A stretch of 64,000 nucleotides of DNA from Apodemus sylvaticus (Eukaryota > Chordata > Mammalia > Rodentia > Muridae), in NCBI RefSeq assembly GCF_947179515.1, contig NC_067481.1, positions 42,838,900 through 42,902,899 of the forward strand. Direction: 5' to 3'. Position 1 is the first letter of the stretch, and each line of letters begins with the position of its first letter. Positions 32,487-43,799 of this stretch are shown piece after piece. The notes under the pieces were generated by a model. It ran no database searches. It was not told where the DNA came from and saw only the letters and a list, made by a program, of their open reading frames with translations. The position numbers and the translations under genes were made by a program.

Positions 32487-32870
32487 ATCTGTTTTCAGGA
32501 CTTGACACAGGCTGGAGTTATCACAGAGAAAGGAGCTTCAGTTGGAGAAGTGCCTCTGTGAGATCCAGCTGTGGGGCATTTTCTCAATTAGTGATCAAGG
32601 GGGGAGGGCCCCTTGTAGGTGGTACCATCTCTGGGCTGGTATTCTTTGGTTCTATAAGAGAGCAGGCTGAGTAAGCCAGGGGAAGCAAACCAGTAAGGAA
32701 CATCTCTCCATGGCCTCTGCATCAGCTCCTGCTTCCTGACCTGCGTTCTAGTCCTGACTTCCTTTGGTGATAAACAGCAGTGTGGAAGTGTAAGCTCAAT
32801 AAACCTTTTCCTCCCCAATTTGCTTCTTGGTTATGTTTGTGCAGGAATAGAAACCCTAAGGCAATAGTTA
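32487..32870 (+). mobile_element. rodent repeat family X, sense copy
   Basis: Gacttgacacaggctggagt, cattttctcaattagtgatc, ccatggcctctgcatcagct, gtggaagtgtaagctcaata-aacc, agaaaccctaaggc. Confidence 0.65.
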
Positions 32871-33150
32871 ATAAATAGATAAAAGATAAATAGATATAGA
32901 TGATAGAGAGAGAGAGATGAGAGAAGATTGGAAATTAGGTAATGGATAGAAAATAGATAAATATAGATTATAGCATCTATAGATGAAATAGATAAATATA
33001 AATATAGTATCTATAGATGATCTACCTACACAAATGGTAAATAAAAGATGATGGATAGATAGAAGATAGATAGACAGATAGAAGATAGATAGACAGACAG
33101 ATAGAAGATAGAAGATAGATAGACAGACAGACAGATAGATAGATAAGGCA
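32866..33150 (+). repeat. (GATA)n/(GACA)n tetranucleotide tract
   Basis: Tagatagatagacagacaga variants over about 280 bp, beginning directly after the family X 3' end. Bkm-type GATA/GACA composition. Confidence 0.95.
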
Positions 33151-33239
33151 GGCTTCCCTCCTCCCTCACTCCTGTGATTCGCGAGTTCTACAACAAAGGG
33201 CAGTGGGCTGAAAGAAGCCAATCCTAGGCTGGAGTATTG

Positions 33240-33395
33240 ATTTCACAAACAGCTCTATGGCCTTGACAATTTTGTTGGTTTTGCTGGGCCTCAGTATTCC
33301 CACTGTGAAATGGAAAAAAACACCCACCCATGGAAGATGGTTGATAGATCATTAGATAACACACAAAGTGCCAGACACAGTACCTGGTACTACAC
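33240..33395 (+). mobile_element. MIR SINE
   Basis: Ctctatggccttgacaattt, gggcctcagtattcccactg, tgaaatggaaaa, agtgccagacacagtacctg: the full MIR order. Confidence 0.65.
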
Positions 33396-33399
33396 CAAG

Positions 33400-34250
33400 C
33401 AAAATCAGCTTGTGTTTGTTATTAGGTGCAGGGGTAGGGGTGGGGCTCCAAAAAAACCAAGAAACCATGTTCTGAAGACCTATGCTTATCATAAGAGTCT
33501 GAGGTGGACATGATTGTTTTCAAGGTGATGTCACAAGCTCGCTGTAGCCTCTCAGGGCCTTCTCATTGGCTGAGTTAATGCTGTGTCGTCCCTCACTGGT
33601 GCAGCAAAAACAGCATTGCTGTCTTCATCCTCACCTTGGACTTGCATTGTGGGGAGACAGAAGAAAGGGGAGATCAGTAATCCTGGAGAAGAGCTCATCC
33701 AGCCTTTTCTGGATCCCCATTCCCACCCTGAGCAATTCCCAAGCAATGCTGAATAGGTAAGGAGTTAGGCATGAAGCAAACAAAAAACAAAAAGAAAACC
33801 AAAACAAACTGTTTGCCTCTTGCTAGCTGTGTCTCCTAATGGTCAAGGTGGCTTTACAGTTAAATACTCTTAAAGTTGATGATAGGCAGTTCCCAACTAT
33901 ATCAGAAACTAAGGGACCACAGCAATTTCTCAACCTATATCCACAAAAGACCCTGGCTTCATTGTCAAATGCACAGTGGTTTTGACATCCCCCAGTGGAC
34001 TTTTCTATAGTATCATGAGAAAGGAAATCTGGCCCACCATGACTTGGGAGGAAAAGGGGGCCACTTTGCCCTGTGAATATGGTACCCACTTCCTGAACAG
34101 TCATAACAAGCTCTTGAAGTTTCATGATACAAACCCACTCAGATGCTGACAGCACCTTCCGGCCTCTCACTGGAGTGAGTGCTTCACTTTGCTGAATAAA
34201 CTTCTGTCCTAACTGCCAGTATCTCTTGATTGAATTATTTCTTTTGAGAA
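33400..34250. other. intergenic sequence, nothing recognised
   Basis: No gene or assignable repeat. Confidence 0.4.
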
Positions 34251-34254
34251 GATA

Positions 34255-34437
34255 ACAACACACACACAGAAACACACCTACACACCTACACACATACACA
34301 TACATACACACCTATACACACATATAAACATATACCTACCCACCCATATAAACCTACATACCTACCCACATGCACACACACACAGGCACACACACAGACA
34401 CACACACACACACACACACATACACACACACACAACA
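34255..34437 (+). repeat. CA-rich microsatellite
   Basis: CA interrupted by CCTA, TATA and AGG units; a cleaner run lies at 34399-34430. Confidence 0.92.
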
Positions 34438-34564
34438 TCAAAGATGGTTTTACTATGTCTGCTCCCAACACTCTGGTATGTTATGACATTATATCTGGGC
34501 CATTAGTCTCTACATCAAAGGCTCTTCCTAAATGACAAGGCTGAATTCATCATTCCCTCTCCTA

Positions 34565-34720
34565 TTTTCCTTGATTTGTTTTGACAGAATCTGATGTAGC
34601 TCAAGCAATCTCTGAACTCTCTGGGTAACCCAAAATGATCTTGAATTTCTGATCTTCCTACCTCCACCTCGAAAGTGGTTGGATTACAGGCATGTGCCAT
34701 CATGCCAAGATGACATGGTG
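34565..34720 (-). mobile_element. B1-like SINE, antisense, diverged
   Basis: Tgacagaatctgatgtagct, then cttcctacctccacctcgaa and ggattacaggcatgtgccat. Confidence 0.6.
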
Positions 34721-34724
34721 CTTG

Positions 34725-35875
34725 GGATCCAAGCCGGGCATTAAGCATGCTTAGCCCCTTCCCCCACATTCAGCCTTTTGCTGATTCATCATGTGGCTGC
34801 TGACCCAGCCCAGGTGGATTTACATATCTCTCATCCTACACGGGCCCCAAGCTCACCCCATCCCTTCAGTTCTGGAAATCTAGGTTACTACCTTCTTCCC
34901 AAAGTAATCTTTCCTTACTAGATACCAAACCATTTCCACTCGCTCAAAACCAGCCTAGCGTTACAAAGTTTGCAGAGAGGGTTAACCCACTCACTGCCCT
35001 GCCACCTCAAGCCCCAGTCTAGTTCCTTGTATCTCTGCTTTAGCTTCTCCCTACTCGAGAGTGACCACCTTGCACTATAATTTGAGGTGTTCTGGCTGGC
35101 TGGCCAAGAGCAAGGCTGGTGTTCTGTTTATTTCCTTGACTTATGAATGGATAAATCATGCAAAAAGCTCTGAAGAGAGGTTAAGTGATTGCACTTAAAA
35201 ACCTGTCTCAGCGGTATGTAACTACAGAGCACTGAGAGATGAGATCTTTGCTGTGATGGGACAGTGCTGTGACTTGGTGGAGCTGGGAAGCAAATGCACT
35301 GTAGTAAGTCGATGTCCTAATTTCGCTATTCCAGTGTGGCCATGCAGCTTTTCCCACGGAGGGAACAACTCCCCGTGTCAGTAACTATTATGAAATTAAA
35401 GATTTCTTATACAAAGAAAACACGGGCTAATTTAGTTGTTTTAAGGGTCTGTCAACTTCAGAACTGTTCGAAACCTAATATCATAATCTTAACAGTTGAC
35501 TAGCTGGAAGACAAATAAGGACAACAGAAACAGAAGCCATGTTTGAATATCAGGCTGCTTTAGAATCAAGTTCTGTCTCTAAAGGGCTTTATATGCCAGC
35601 ACCTGGGTAATTCTATAGAGCCCTGTGTAGAATGACTCAGGATCTCTGAATCAGGGCCCATACTTTACAGGAGCTGAGTAAGATCAACTATCCCAAAATA
35701 CATACTTTGGAAACACCTTAAGAGAAGCACGCAGCTCCATGCCCACTGGCTGGCTGGCTGGCTACAACCTGACTGGATAGAGGAAAACTGGCTGGCCCAG
35801 CACTCAGTACTCAGGAGACCTGTGGTTCTGAGTATGTGACCTTATAACTCGGGGACCCTGACCAGCTTGGGGTGC
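34725..35875. other. intergenic sequence, nothing recognised
   Basis: Single-copy-looking, with no SINE. No exon supported. Confidence 0.4.
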
Positions 35876-35879
35876 TGAA

Positions 35880-36220
35880 GAGTGAGGCTTTGAGCAAACT
35901 AACACCTTTAGAAGCCATCCTCAAACTCAGAGCCCTCTCTAACCCTCTGCCTCCTAGCAACCGAAAGACTCACTACCAACTCAGTAACTTCAGATTCCCG
36001 GGAGCCTGTAGAGCCTCCGGCCCCTAAAAGCTTATGTCACTAGCAACTGGGAGCCTTTGAGAAACATGAAGCTGTTCATAGATTGAAAATCTGAATAACC
36101 TGGGGCTTCTAACAGCTCAAGACCTATAATAAACTGAAACTCTTAGCAACTCAGGTTACCTAGCAACCTGGAAACTCTAATTATCAGAGACTCCTAGCAA
36201 CTGGGAGACTGCACAACCTG
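35880..36220 (+). repeat. degenerate ~17-bp minisatellite with CTAGCAAC core
   Basis: AGCAAC cores start at 35956, 36042, 36145, 36162 and 36196; spacings of 86, 103, 17 and 34 are close to multiples of 17. Weaker variants fall on or near the same register: aataac at 36094, aattat at 36179, cacaac at 36212. This points to an old, decayed tandem array. Confidence 0.6.
36155..36167 (+). promoter_or_regulatory. RFX X-box-like site
   Basis: GTTACC-T-AGCAAC fits the RFX dimer consensus GTYRCC-N-RGYAAC. It arises at the junction of two minisatellite units. Binding is not shown. Confidence 0.35.
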
Positions 36221-36329
36221 GATGCCCAGTACACATCTAACACTGGACCCAGACTGCCTTCCCCTCTGGCACTCGCTGCACACTGAATCATGGTACATAG
36301 TTTGATCCTATTGATATGGCCAGAATTAG

Positions 36330-36462
36330 ATAAGGCGTCCTACTCTCCTGGCTGTGTGTCTGTGTCTTAAACCCTCTGGACATCACTTTTCCGACACAGG
36401 AGATGATAATAAGGATGATATCTAGCTCATAAAATAGTGGCGAGCATCAAGTGGGGTTTAGG
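36330..36462 (+). mobile_element. MIR SINE
   Basis: Ctggctgtgtgtctgtgtct, then aaaccctctggacatcactt and gatgataataaggatgatat. Confidence 0.5.
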
Positions 36463-36469
36463 GGAACAT

Positions 36470-36985
36470 TTGAGCAGCTAGCTATATGCACAATGTCTTT
36501 TCAGTTGTACCTTCTCCCCTCCCAATATGTCTCATGATCCATCAATTCTGCCCTCAAAGATAACTTTCTCGCCTTTTCCAGCACCGTTATCACAAAGTAT
36601 CCAGTCCCTCCACCTCAATGTCAGCCCTGACAATGATTATCTTCCCAACACACAAAGTCACATCACTTTTGTCTAATGGACTCCAATGGCTCCTCGTTGA
36701 TCTGAAGGTCAAGTTGAGGCCCGAGCATAGCAAGTGAACTCTCATGGTCAGACTCCGCCTTTTGATCCTCAATCTCTCCTCCAGTCCCCATTTCCTTCCT
36801 CTGCTCCTAAAGCAAATCTGAAGTGAAGGTATTTCCGCTTTAGCTTCATATAAGGTGAGTCTAGAGGAATCTAGAAACATAACAGAAACTTCAAGCCATG
36901 CCTAACTCCAAAACCCAACCTCTTCTACTAAATACCCAAAGACCCACCATAGCTACTTGGAAAGTTCCAAGGATGTAATTCTCAG
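36470..36985. other. intergenic sequence, nothing recognised
   Basis: No gene or assignable repeat. Confidence 0.4.
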
Positions 36986-36989
36986 GGAA

Positions 36990-37190
36990 CTCAATTCCAG
37001 CTCCAGCTCTAGGCTTAAACCTAGGGTCTCATAAATGGTAGGCAAGCCATCTACCACTGAGCTACATCCCCAACCCTTCTCATCTTTTTTCTTTCTTTAG
37101 TCTCTTGAGACAAAGTCTAAGTTCCCAGGCTGGCCTTGAATTTGGGATCTCTCTGCATTAGCCTCTCTGAAATTTGAGTAGCTCGATTGT
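36990..37190 (-). mobile_element. B4-type SINE (ID plus B1-like), antisense
   Basis: ID antisense text (ggtaggcaagccatctacca, ctgagctacatccccaaccc) followed by B1-like ttgagacaaagtctaagttc and ccaggctggccttgaatttg. Confidence 0.75.
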
Positions 37191-37640
37191 GGGTCTGCAT
37201 AAACAGCCATGGTTTCTAAATACTCCCTTAATAAGCTGACTTTGGGTTTGTTCCCAAGCCTCTTCACCTGTTCTTTGAGCCATAAAAAACAGCATTTCAT
37301 TTCCGTAGAAGTTAAGGTTTGTACCACAAGGGGGCACTCTCCTAGTACACAGGAAAACATGGTATCAGACCCTAAGAGCCACACTCACGCCCAGTGATTC
37401 TGCACTTGAGACCCATCTCATTTTGTTCATGACAGACTTTGGGATAAGTGGTCGGAACCTGTTTCCATGCCTTTATTTATTCAAAGGGTCTGGGCATTAG
37501 CACCTCAGTGGTTAAAGGTCATTCTTATTTGCATTCTTTCTCTCAATAAAACAAGTTAATCTTTATTATAAAAATCTATATGTTCCTATTTGAACACAAT
37601 AACCCTGTTCTCTTTTTTATAATTAAAAGAAATATGGTCT

Positions 37641-37853
37641 AGGGCTGGAGAGATGGCTCAGAGATTAAGAATGAATACTGTTCTTATAGAGGATCCATTT
37701 GGTTCCCAGAACCCATAGCAGGAAGCTCACAGCCACCTGTGAGTCCAGCTCCAGGGCACCCAGCAGCGTCTTCTGGACTCTGCCAGTGCCCTACACATGT
37801 GGCATACACACAGCGATACAGACACATAAATAAAAATGAATAAATATGACCTG
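37641..37853 (+). mobile_element. B3/B2 SINE
   Basis: Agggctggagagatggctca, gctccagggcacccagcagc, gtcttctggactctgcca, ending in an aaataaaaatgaataaa tail. Confidence 0.88.
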
Positions 37854-38152
37854 TAAATACCTTTGTTTCCCTTGTTTATTTCTCCAGGTTGGGGGATGGG
37901 AAGACTGGGTTGGTCAATGAAAAGTCTGTTTTCTATGGATATAATTCAGAGAACTACAAGGATAGAAACATGACCTTCTAAACATGAGGGTAAAGATCCC
38001 AAAGGAAAAGCGAGTGTCTCTAGAGCCCACAAAAGTAAGAGCCATTGTGGGTCCAGATGGAACTTTCCAGAACATAACTGTGTTAACCTTATAACTCCCT
38101 TGTAATTAACAGAGTACCTAACAGAAGCTCTTTCTATTCCTCACAGGCCAGA

Positions 38153-38262
38153 GTGCAAACTGAAGGGTAGTGGGAGTGAGTCCTCTGTGGGAACACTATC
38201 AGTGTGTGTGCAAATTGAAGGGTAGTGGGAGTGAGTCCTCTGCGGGGACACTATCAGTGTGT
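38153..38262 (+). repeat. 55-bp tandem duplication
   Basis: Two adjacent copies starting gtgcaaactgaagggtagtg (38153) and gtgcaaattgaagggtagtg (38208), differing at about three positions. Confidence 0.95.
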
Positions 38263-38264
38263 GG

Positions 38265-38905
38265 AAAAGAAGTCAGACATGATCCACGGTGGTTTCAACC
38301 TTCCAAAATTGTACGCTTCGTCTGTGAAACAAGAGCACTGCTGAGTGCCCCTGAGAGACCTGGCTTCCTGACATCTGAACTCTGGCTCCTCCCCTGAACA
38401 TCTCTGAAACCTGTTCTCCCTGGGCTGAGATCATAGCTCTCCTACAGAGTGGGGTGGGGAGGAAAAATGTTATCCACTCAACATCCAAAGTTATTTTCTC
38501 CCACATTTCAAAGGAAGGGCTATGCTCCAGGTGCATGTTGGTAAGTGGAACCATAGGGCTTGTTTTCCTATAGATAGAGGGTGGTGTCCAATGACATTTT
38601 GTATTATCGAAACTTGGGGTAAAGGAAGTTATTGGCCCTTGGCAAGTAGCAATCAGGAGGAACATGTCACCCTAAAGTGCACCCACCAGTCAGCCCTCAT
38701 AGCAAATATTCTGTCCAGTTTTAAGGCAGAAATACTCACAGTATAGAATGGCTTCAGCCTTGATCCCTCTCTGCCCCTACCTTTTGTGTGATGTTGGATA
38801 GGATACCTCATTCCTCTAGACCACTTTCGGTGTCCTGAGTTGTGGGAGATGGCTTGACTTGATGATCCAAATGGCTTGTCATTCTCAAAGTCTTTGCTTA
38901 CGGTG
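38265..38905. other. intergenic sequence, nothing recognised
   Basis: No gene or assignable repeat. Confidence 0.4.
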
Positions 38906-38909
38906 TGGA

Positions 38910-39062
38910 GTCTCCCAAGTCAAAACAAGCATCCCCACCTCTGTTCCCTCAACTATAAAATGGGACTGACTATCCTTACTTCATTGTTTCTACTACAATA
39001 TGAGAGGAAAGGGTAACTGACAGTTGTAAAATTGTCTTATACATGCTGGGTGCTTTTAAAAA
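38910..39062 (+). mobile_element. MIR SINE
   Basis: Ccccacctctgttccctcaa, ctataaaatgggactgacta, tgagaggaaagggtaactga. Confidence 0.65.
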
Positions 39063-39067
39063 AAAAA

Positions 39068-39180
39068 ACCAGTCATATATGGTAGTCCACACCTGTAACA
39101 CCAGTACCTAGGAGGCTGAGGAAGGAGGAAGTCACGGTCAAGATCAGCCTGGGCTGTGTAGCAAGATCTTGTCTTAAAAT

Positions 39181-39183
<3 letters not shown>
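39068..39183 (+). mobile_element. B1-like SINE
   Basis: Tatggtagtccacacctgta, ggaggctgaggaaggaggaa, tcagcctgggctgtgtagca, ending in the (GA)n tract. Confidence 0.7.
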
Positions 39184-39238
<55 letters not shown>

Positions 39239-39256
39239 GGAGAGAGAGGGAGAGGA
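39184..39256 (+). repeat. (GA)n microsatellite
   Basis: About 25 pure GA units, then GAGAGGGA variants, at the 3' tail of a B1-like SINE. Confidence 0.97.
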
Positions 39257-39259
39257 CGC

Positions 39260-41165
39260 TGTTTAATTGTAATTCACTTAAAAATACATTAATTCAACAA
39301 CCCTCAGGCAGAGGAACTGTGAGCTAGAAAATCACATTTTCTAGAACTTTCCATTAAGCAGAGATGGGCCTTGGGCTTTGCTTTGCAGGCAGTCTAGTAA
39401 AGAGAGAAGAATCTGGGCTTAGCGATTCTCACAGGTCTGCTGCTGTTCATGACTCATCCTCAGGAGAATTATTTCTGTTAGAAAAGGAACAAAAAGAATC
39501 CACTAGAAGGATCATTTCAACAACTGTTGTCTCCTTAGCAGGGAGGTGCTAGAGCTTCTAGGCCAAGTCTGGCCAGAGGCCAACTCTTTCCTCTGCCGTT
39601 GTCTAGCAGTTATCAATATGGATAATACAATGGCAGACCAAAGAGAGGCCTTCGGATCTCAAGCAAGATAAAGCATTCAGTAAGTGCTTAATAAGCGTCA
39701 TGATCTAAAAGTCTGAGAGGGTCCTGGTCAGTGTATTGCCCATTCACATTTACCTGCATTCTTAAATTTATGATATCCAAGAGAAATCAATAAATACTAT
39801 AAAATTCCATTATGCTTCCATAGAAAATATAGTTTTTAGCCTTGGCTATCCCCCACCTGCACACACACACACACACCATTTTATATACTAAAAAATAAAA
39901 AGCTAACCTTGGATATCCAACCAAGATAGAGCATGTTTTCCAGTTGCTCCTCCCTTCCTCCACCACAACCACAAGAACACACTTGCCAAGAGATGTTAGA
40001 ACTAGTTCTTGAGTATTTAAAGTGGGAACAGAAGCTCCCTGCCCCAGAGCCCTATGAAGAAAGTAGTCTTATAAAACAGATTCTGTTCTACAGTTAAGCC
40101 AGGACCATCTTTTATTGATTAAAGGTCAACAAGAACGTAGATAAGTTAAGCTATGTGAAGATTCGACGTTATAAAATGCCAGCTCCTAAAGGTAGAAGTC
40201 TAAAGCTCACCATTCAGCACCAGGAGACACGACCCTGGGGGAGGAACTAACACTAAGCCACTCCACTAGGTTCTGAAATGGGGATCTGACCCAGTGACCT
40301 GATCCAGCGAAGACACTCCCACTGGGAGGGTTGGCCTGCACTCTGAACAGGCTCCTTTTAAAGCAACATCCCGCGCACATGCCCAGAGCTGCTGAGCTGT
40401 GTATTCCAGATGTTGGGAGAACTGACAAGAGACAGAGACAGGAGGGCAGATGAACTGAAGGACACAGAGGCACCCGCATGAGAGAAGCCAGCAGCCCCCA
40501 CCAAAGTCTGGCTCTTCAATCATTCCAAAAAGAAGAAAAGCAAACCTCATTCCTCATCCAGTTATTACTGTTTTTATCATTGGCAGAAGCCACTCTATGA
40601 GAAGGCAATGGAGATATTTCAGCTTCTATCTCCATACCTCACCTGAATACCATGTTTGGCCATAAAGAGCACACCAGCTTCCTTTGAGTCCAGGATGGGA
40701 AGGCAAGAAAAAGCTGGGTCAGAGGTCAGGGCAGAGTTCAATGGGGAGAGGAGTTCAGCTCCAGGGCCCCTGGGGAGGCAGCCACAAAGGCTAAAAGTGC
40801 TTAGTTCAAAAAGTGAACCAGGCACAAGACTGAGGTCAACCCAAGGGTCCAGCTGCTGGGAGCCCAGCACGAAATGTCTAAGCAGCTAGTGCGCAGCAGG
40901 AGGGCGAAGTGAAACCAGTGCCGGAAAACCTACCGTTTGGCCAAGGGGAGACAAGGAAGCAGGTGGCCAGCCCTGGTTCCTCACCTGTTACTGTCCAGCA
41001 CAGATGAGGGTCCGCAGTAGGTCCCTAACAAGCCTTTGTAGCACAACAAAAAGCCAGGCAGCCCTTGCACATAACAAGTGTCTCACCTCTTCCATGTGTC
41101 CATCACCTGCCCTCTAGGAATGAAAGGGGGCACCACTGCCTTTCTGTCACCTCCCAGCACAGCTT
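39260..41165. other. intergenic sequence, no gene seen
   Basis: Short CA run at 39859-39878. Otherwise no repeat or exon assigned over 1.9 kb. Confidence 0.4.
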
Positions 41166-41170
41166 TTGCT

Positions 41171-41190
41171 AAATTACTAATCTAATTAGG
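41171..41190 (+). promoter_or_regulatory. TAAT-rich homeodomain-type motif cluster
   Basis: Aaattactaatctaattagg contains three TAAT/ATTA cores within 20 bp in otherwise non-repetitive DNA. Speculative. Confidence 0.15.
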
Positions 41191-41223
41191 TGCTAAGGAC
41201 AAAAATTCAGACAGTGCTACCTT

Positions 41224-41412
41224 GTGATGGGGGCTGGAGCTCAGTCAGTGGAGAATGTGCTTATGTGCAGTAAGCCTGGGTTTGAACCCTAGCATCTCTT
41301 AAGTCCAAGGGTAGGGTGTATGCCTTTAACCCCAAAATTTATGAGGTAAAAACTGGAGGACCAGGAATTTGAGGCCAGCCTGGGCTACTGGAGACCTTAT
41401 CTGATAAATAAA
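41224..41412 (+). mobile_element. B4 SINE (ID plus B1)
   Basis: Ggggctggagctcagtcagt, taagcctgggtttgaaccct (ID part), then gtatgcctttaaccccaaaa and tgaggccagcctgggctact (B1 part). Confidence 0.75.
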
Positions 41413-41759
41413 GTACATTGTAGGAGAAATCAGATGAGAAACCTAGCCGTGAACATGGAGTAGCCAGGGGGTCTGGGTATAACTGGCTATAGCTAGAGCA
41501 AGCAGGGCTGGCAATGGGACCTCCCATGTCTTGTTTCCACCGCTATTCACAAAGCAACCTGGTCCCAGCCAGACATAGCAGATTGAGATCTATAAGTGAT
41601 CCAATAAAGAAGGGCTAACCTCAGACCTGAGTAGTAGTAACTTTGCTTTCTACACGTGTATATGATCATCTCAGACAATGTACATGGGGTAGAAAAGAGT
41701 AGCTGTATAACGTAAGGGTCATCTTAGGCAAGGGTGCTGTAGTTGTACAAATTGCAACC

Positions 41760-42172
41760 AGGCTGTTTGCCTCAGACAAACTGCTGAGACCTTCTGAAGT
41801 CAATCGTGATGAAAAGCTGCCCCGCCCCTGACACAAGACCCATGGCCTGACCCACTAATACGCATCCCTGAGGGGTACATGCTGGGATGACTAGAGGTCT
41901 CCTCCTGGTGAACCTCTGGTTCCCACCCCTGGAACCTGTAGGAGGGAGAGCATTCTGGCCCCTCCCAGAAGAGAACACGATGTTGGTATCGAACCATGGT
42001 CCACGGAGCTTGGGTGATTATAAGGCATCCTGGGAGACTTTCAGAGACGCAGAGAGAAGCTGAGCAGGCCGGACTCTGCCCGCTCCATCCTCACGGCAGC
42101 TTCACTCTTGTCTCTGTGACATATGAGAACCCCGAGTACGGTGGTTTCAATAAAAGGGTCTAGACTTAGAGT
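41760..42172 (+). mobile_element. LTR-like element (candidate solo LTR)
   Basis: Promoter-like layout: gattataagg (TATA-like, 42018-42025), then a C/G-rich transcribed-looking segment and AATAAA at 42149-42154, about 130 bp later. This spacing suits a retroviral LTR U3-R-U5. Ends and family are uncertain. Confidence 0.35.
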
Positions 42173-42177
42173 AATTC

Positions 42178-42245
42178 TGGCTCACTGTTAAGAGAACCTG
42201 CCCAGCAAGCATGGGGCTATAGGTTCAATTCCTAGCACAAACCTC
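42178..42245 (+). mobile_element. ID-like tRNA-derived SINE fragment
   Basis: Ggctcactgttaagagaacc, agcaagcatggggctatagg and ttcaattcctagcac: A- and B-box region of an ID/B2-class SINE. Confidence 0.5.
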
Positions 42246-42559
42246 TGTGTGTGTCTCTCTGTCTCTCTCTCAAGAAAATCTGGTAAAGGTTGGTATCTGT
42301 GAAAAGTGGTTCCAAATCTTCACTCCTTATAATAGTTACCCACCCCTCTTACCACAGCCTCATGGTAAACAAAGGACTTTCCAGGACCACTGGCTTTGGG
42401 CTTACCCGTGCGTTTGCCAGAGAGACATTTCGCATAACACCAGCAAAGGTTTGAAATGCATTTATGCCCTTGGACCTGCCTATCCTCAGCAGTTCCTGCC
42501 TTTCTCTACAGGAGAAAGAAAAACAAAAACACAAACTGAGTTTGATTCCCCAGTGCCCA

Positions 42560-42715
42560 AGTGAAACAATTCCAGGCCTAACAGCACGTGCTTGTAATTC
42601 CAACACTAGTGTGGTGGGAACAGGAAAGTTCCAGCCAATAAAAGACACAGACACTGTTGCAAAAAAAATCAAGGTGAACAGCACCAGAACAATGGCCCAA
42701 GGCTGAGCTCTGGTC
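42560..42715 (+). mobile_element. old composite SINE (B4/RSINE class)
   Basis: Gcacgtgcttgtaattccaa, then tggcccaaggctgagctctg followed by a CA-rich tail. Confidence 0.45.
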
Positions 42716-42865
42716 TTCACATGCACATATATGTACATGCACCTGCATGTGCACATACATAAACACATATACAGACACAGACACACCATACATGTGCCCA
42801 AGTGTGTGCTTGTGCGCACGCACACACGCACGCACACGTGCACACACACACACACACACACACAA
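42715..42865 (+). repeat. CA/TACA-rich microsatellite with CpG units
   Basis: Alternating purine-pyrimidine, including gtgcgcacgcacacacgcac and a final pure CA run. Confidence 0.92.
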
Positions 42866-42869
42866 AGCC

Positions 42870-43380
42870 TCTGGGAAATTTTTATAAAACTATAAGAGCT
42901 ACTTCACCCCAGTGCTTTGGAGAGCAAATTCACAACACCAAGTTAGGCTGACTATTACACTCCTTAAGGTTCAGCTCTCATACCTCGAGGTAATTATGCA
43001 ACGGGGAGCAGATGGTGCTCCTTTTTTTTTTCTGTAAAGGTCCAAATAGTAAATATTTTCAGCTTTGTACACTGTACACTCTCTGTTGTAACCACTTAAT
43101 TAATCCTACTGTTTTAGATGAAAGCAACCGTAAACAACACTTAAATGAATGCCAGCGGCCACGGGCCAACAGAACTTTTTAATGTCCTCTGAAATGGGAG
43201 TGTCATTACACTTCCATGTGCCACAGAATAGTCTTCTTAGATTTTATAAGCCTGTTTACAGTAACATTTGTATAAAATGTTTACATTAAAATGTAATGCC
43301 ATCCATCAGTGGGTGACATGAAAAGCAAAACCCAGTATATGCACCCAATGGAAGATTATCCAACCTTGAACAGGAAGGAA
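42870..43380. other. intergenic sequence, nothing recognised
   Basis: No gene or assignable repeat. Confidence 0.4.
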
Positions 43381-43384
43381 ATTA

Positions 43385-43429
43385 TATCATCCATGGTAGC
43401 TCTATAATCTCAGCATTTCAGAGGCAGAG

Positions 43430-43473
<44 letters not shown>
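43385..43473 (+). repeat. B1 fragment joined to (TG)20
   Basis: Ctataatctcagcatttcag then aggcagagaca (B1 text) runs into a pure TG tract at 43433-43472. Confidence 0.8.
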
Positions 43474-43475
<2 letters not shown>

Positions 43476-43799
43476 ACATTTCATCTTAAAACATATAGAA
43501 ATTTTGCTGATGAATAAATGTGGGTAACTCCTGAAGATATTGATCTTCCTGAAATAGGCTGGATACATAAGGGCAAATGTGTGTGACTCTACATCAAATA
43601 CCTATATAGTCAAATAGAAATTAAAAAAATAGTAGCAATGGGGCAGAAGTGAAAAAATGTGAAGGTGGGTTCTGGTGTTTTAACTTTTAGTGTTTTTCAT
43701 CTAGAATGTCATGTTCTACCTTTGACAAAAGCCGGGTTAGTGATGACTATCATTTGTCTAACCTTGTAGCGTCCATGGATGCAGAGGGAGTATGGGGCA

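Noticed and set aside
32866..33150. CRISPR-like regular repetition
   Set aside because: Units are 4 bp with no unique spacers. It is a tetranucleotide microsatellite in mammalian DNA.
42349..42861. 170-codon minus-strand frame
   Set aside because: Starts with a CA-repeat-encoded Cys/Val run and continues through old SINE sequence; no domain.
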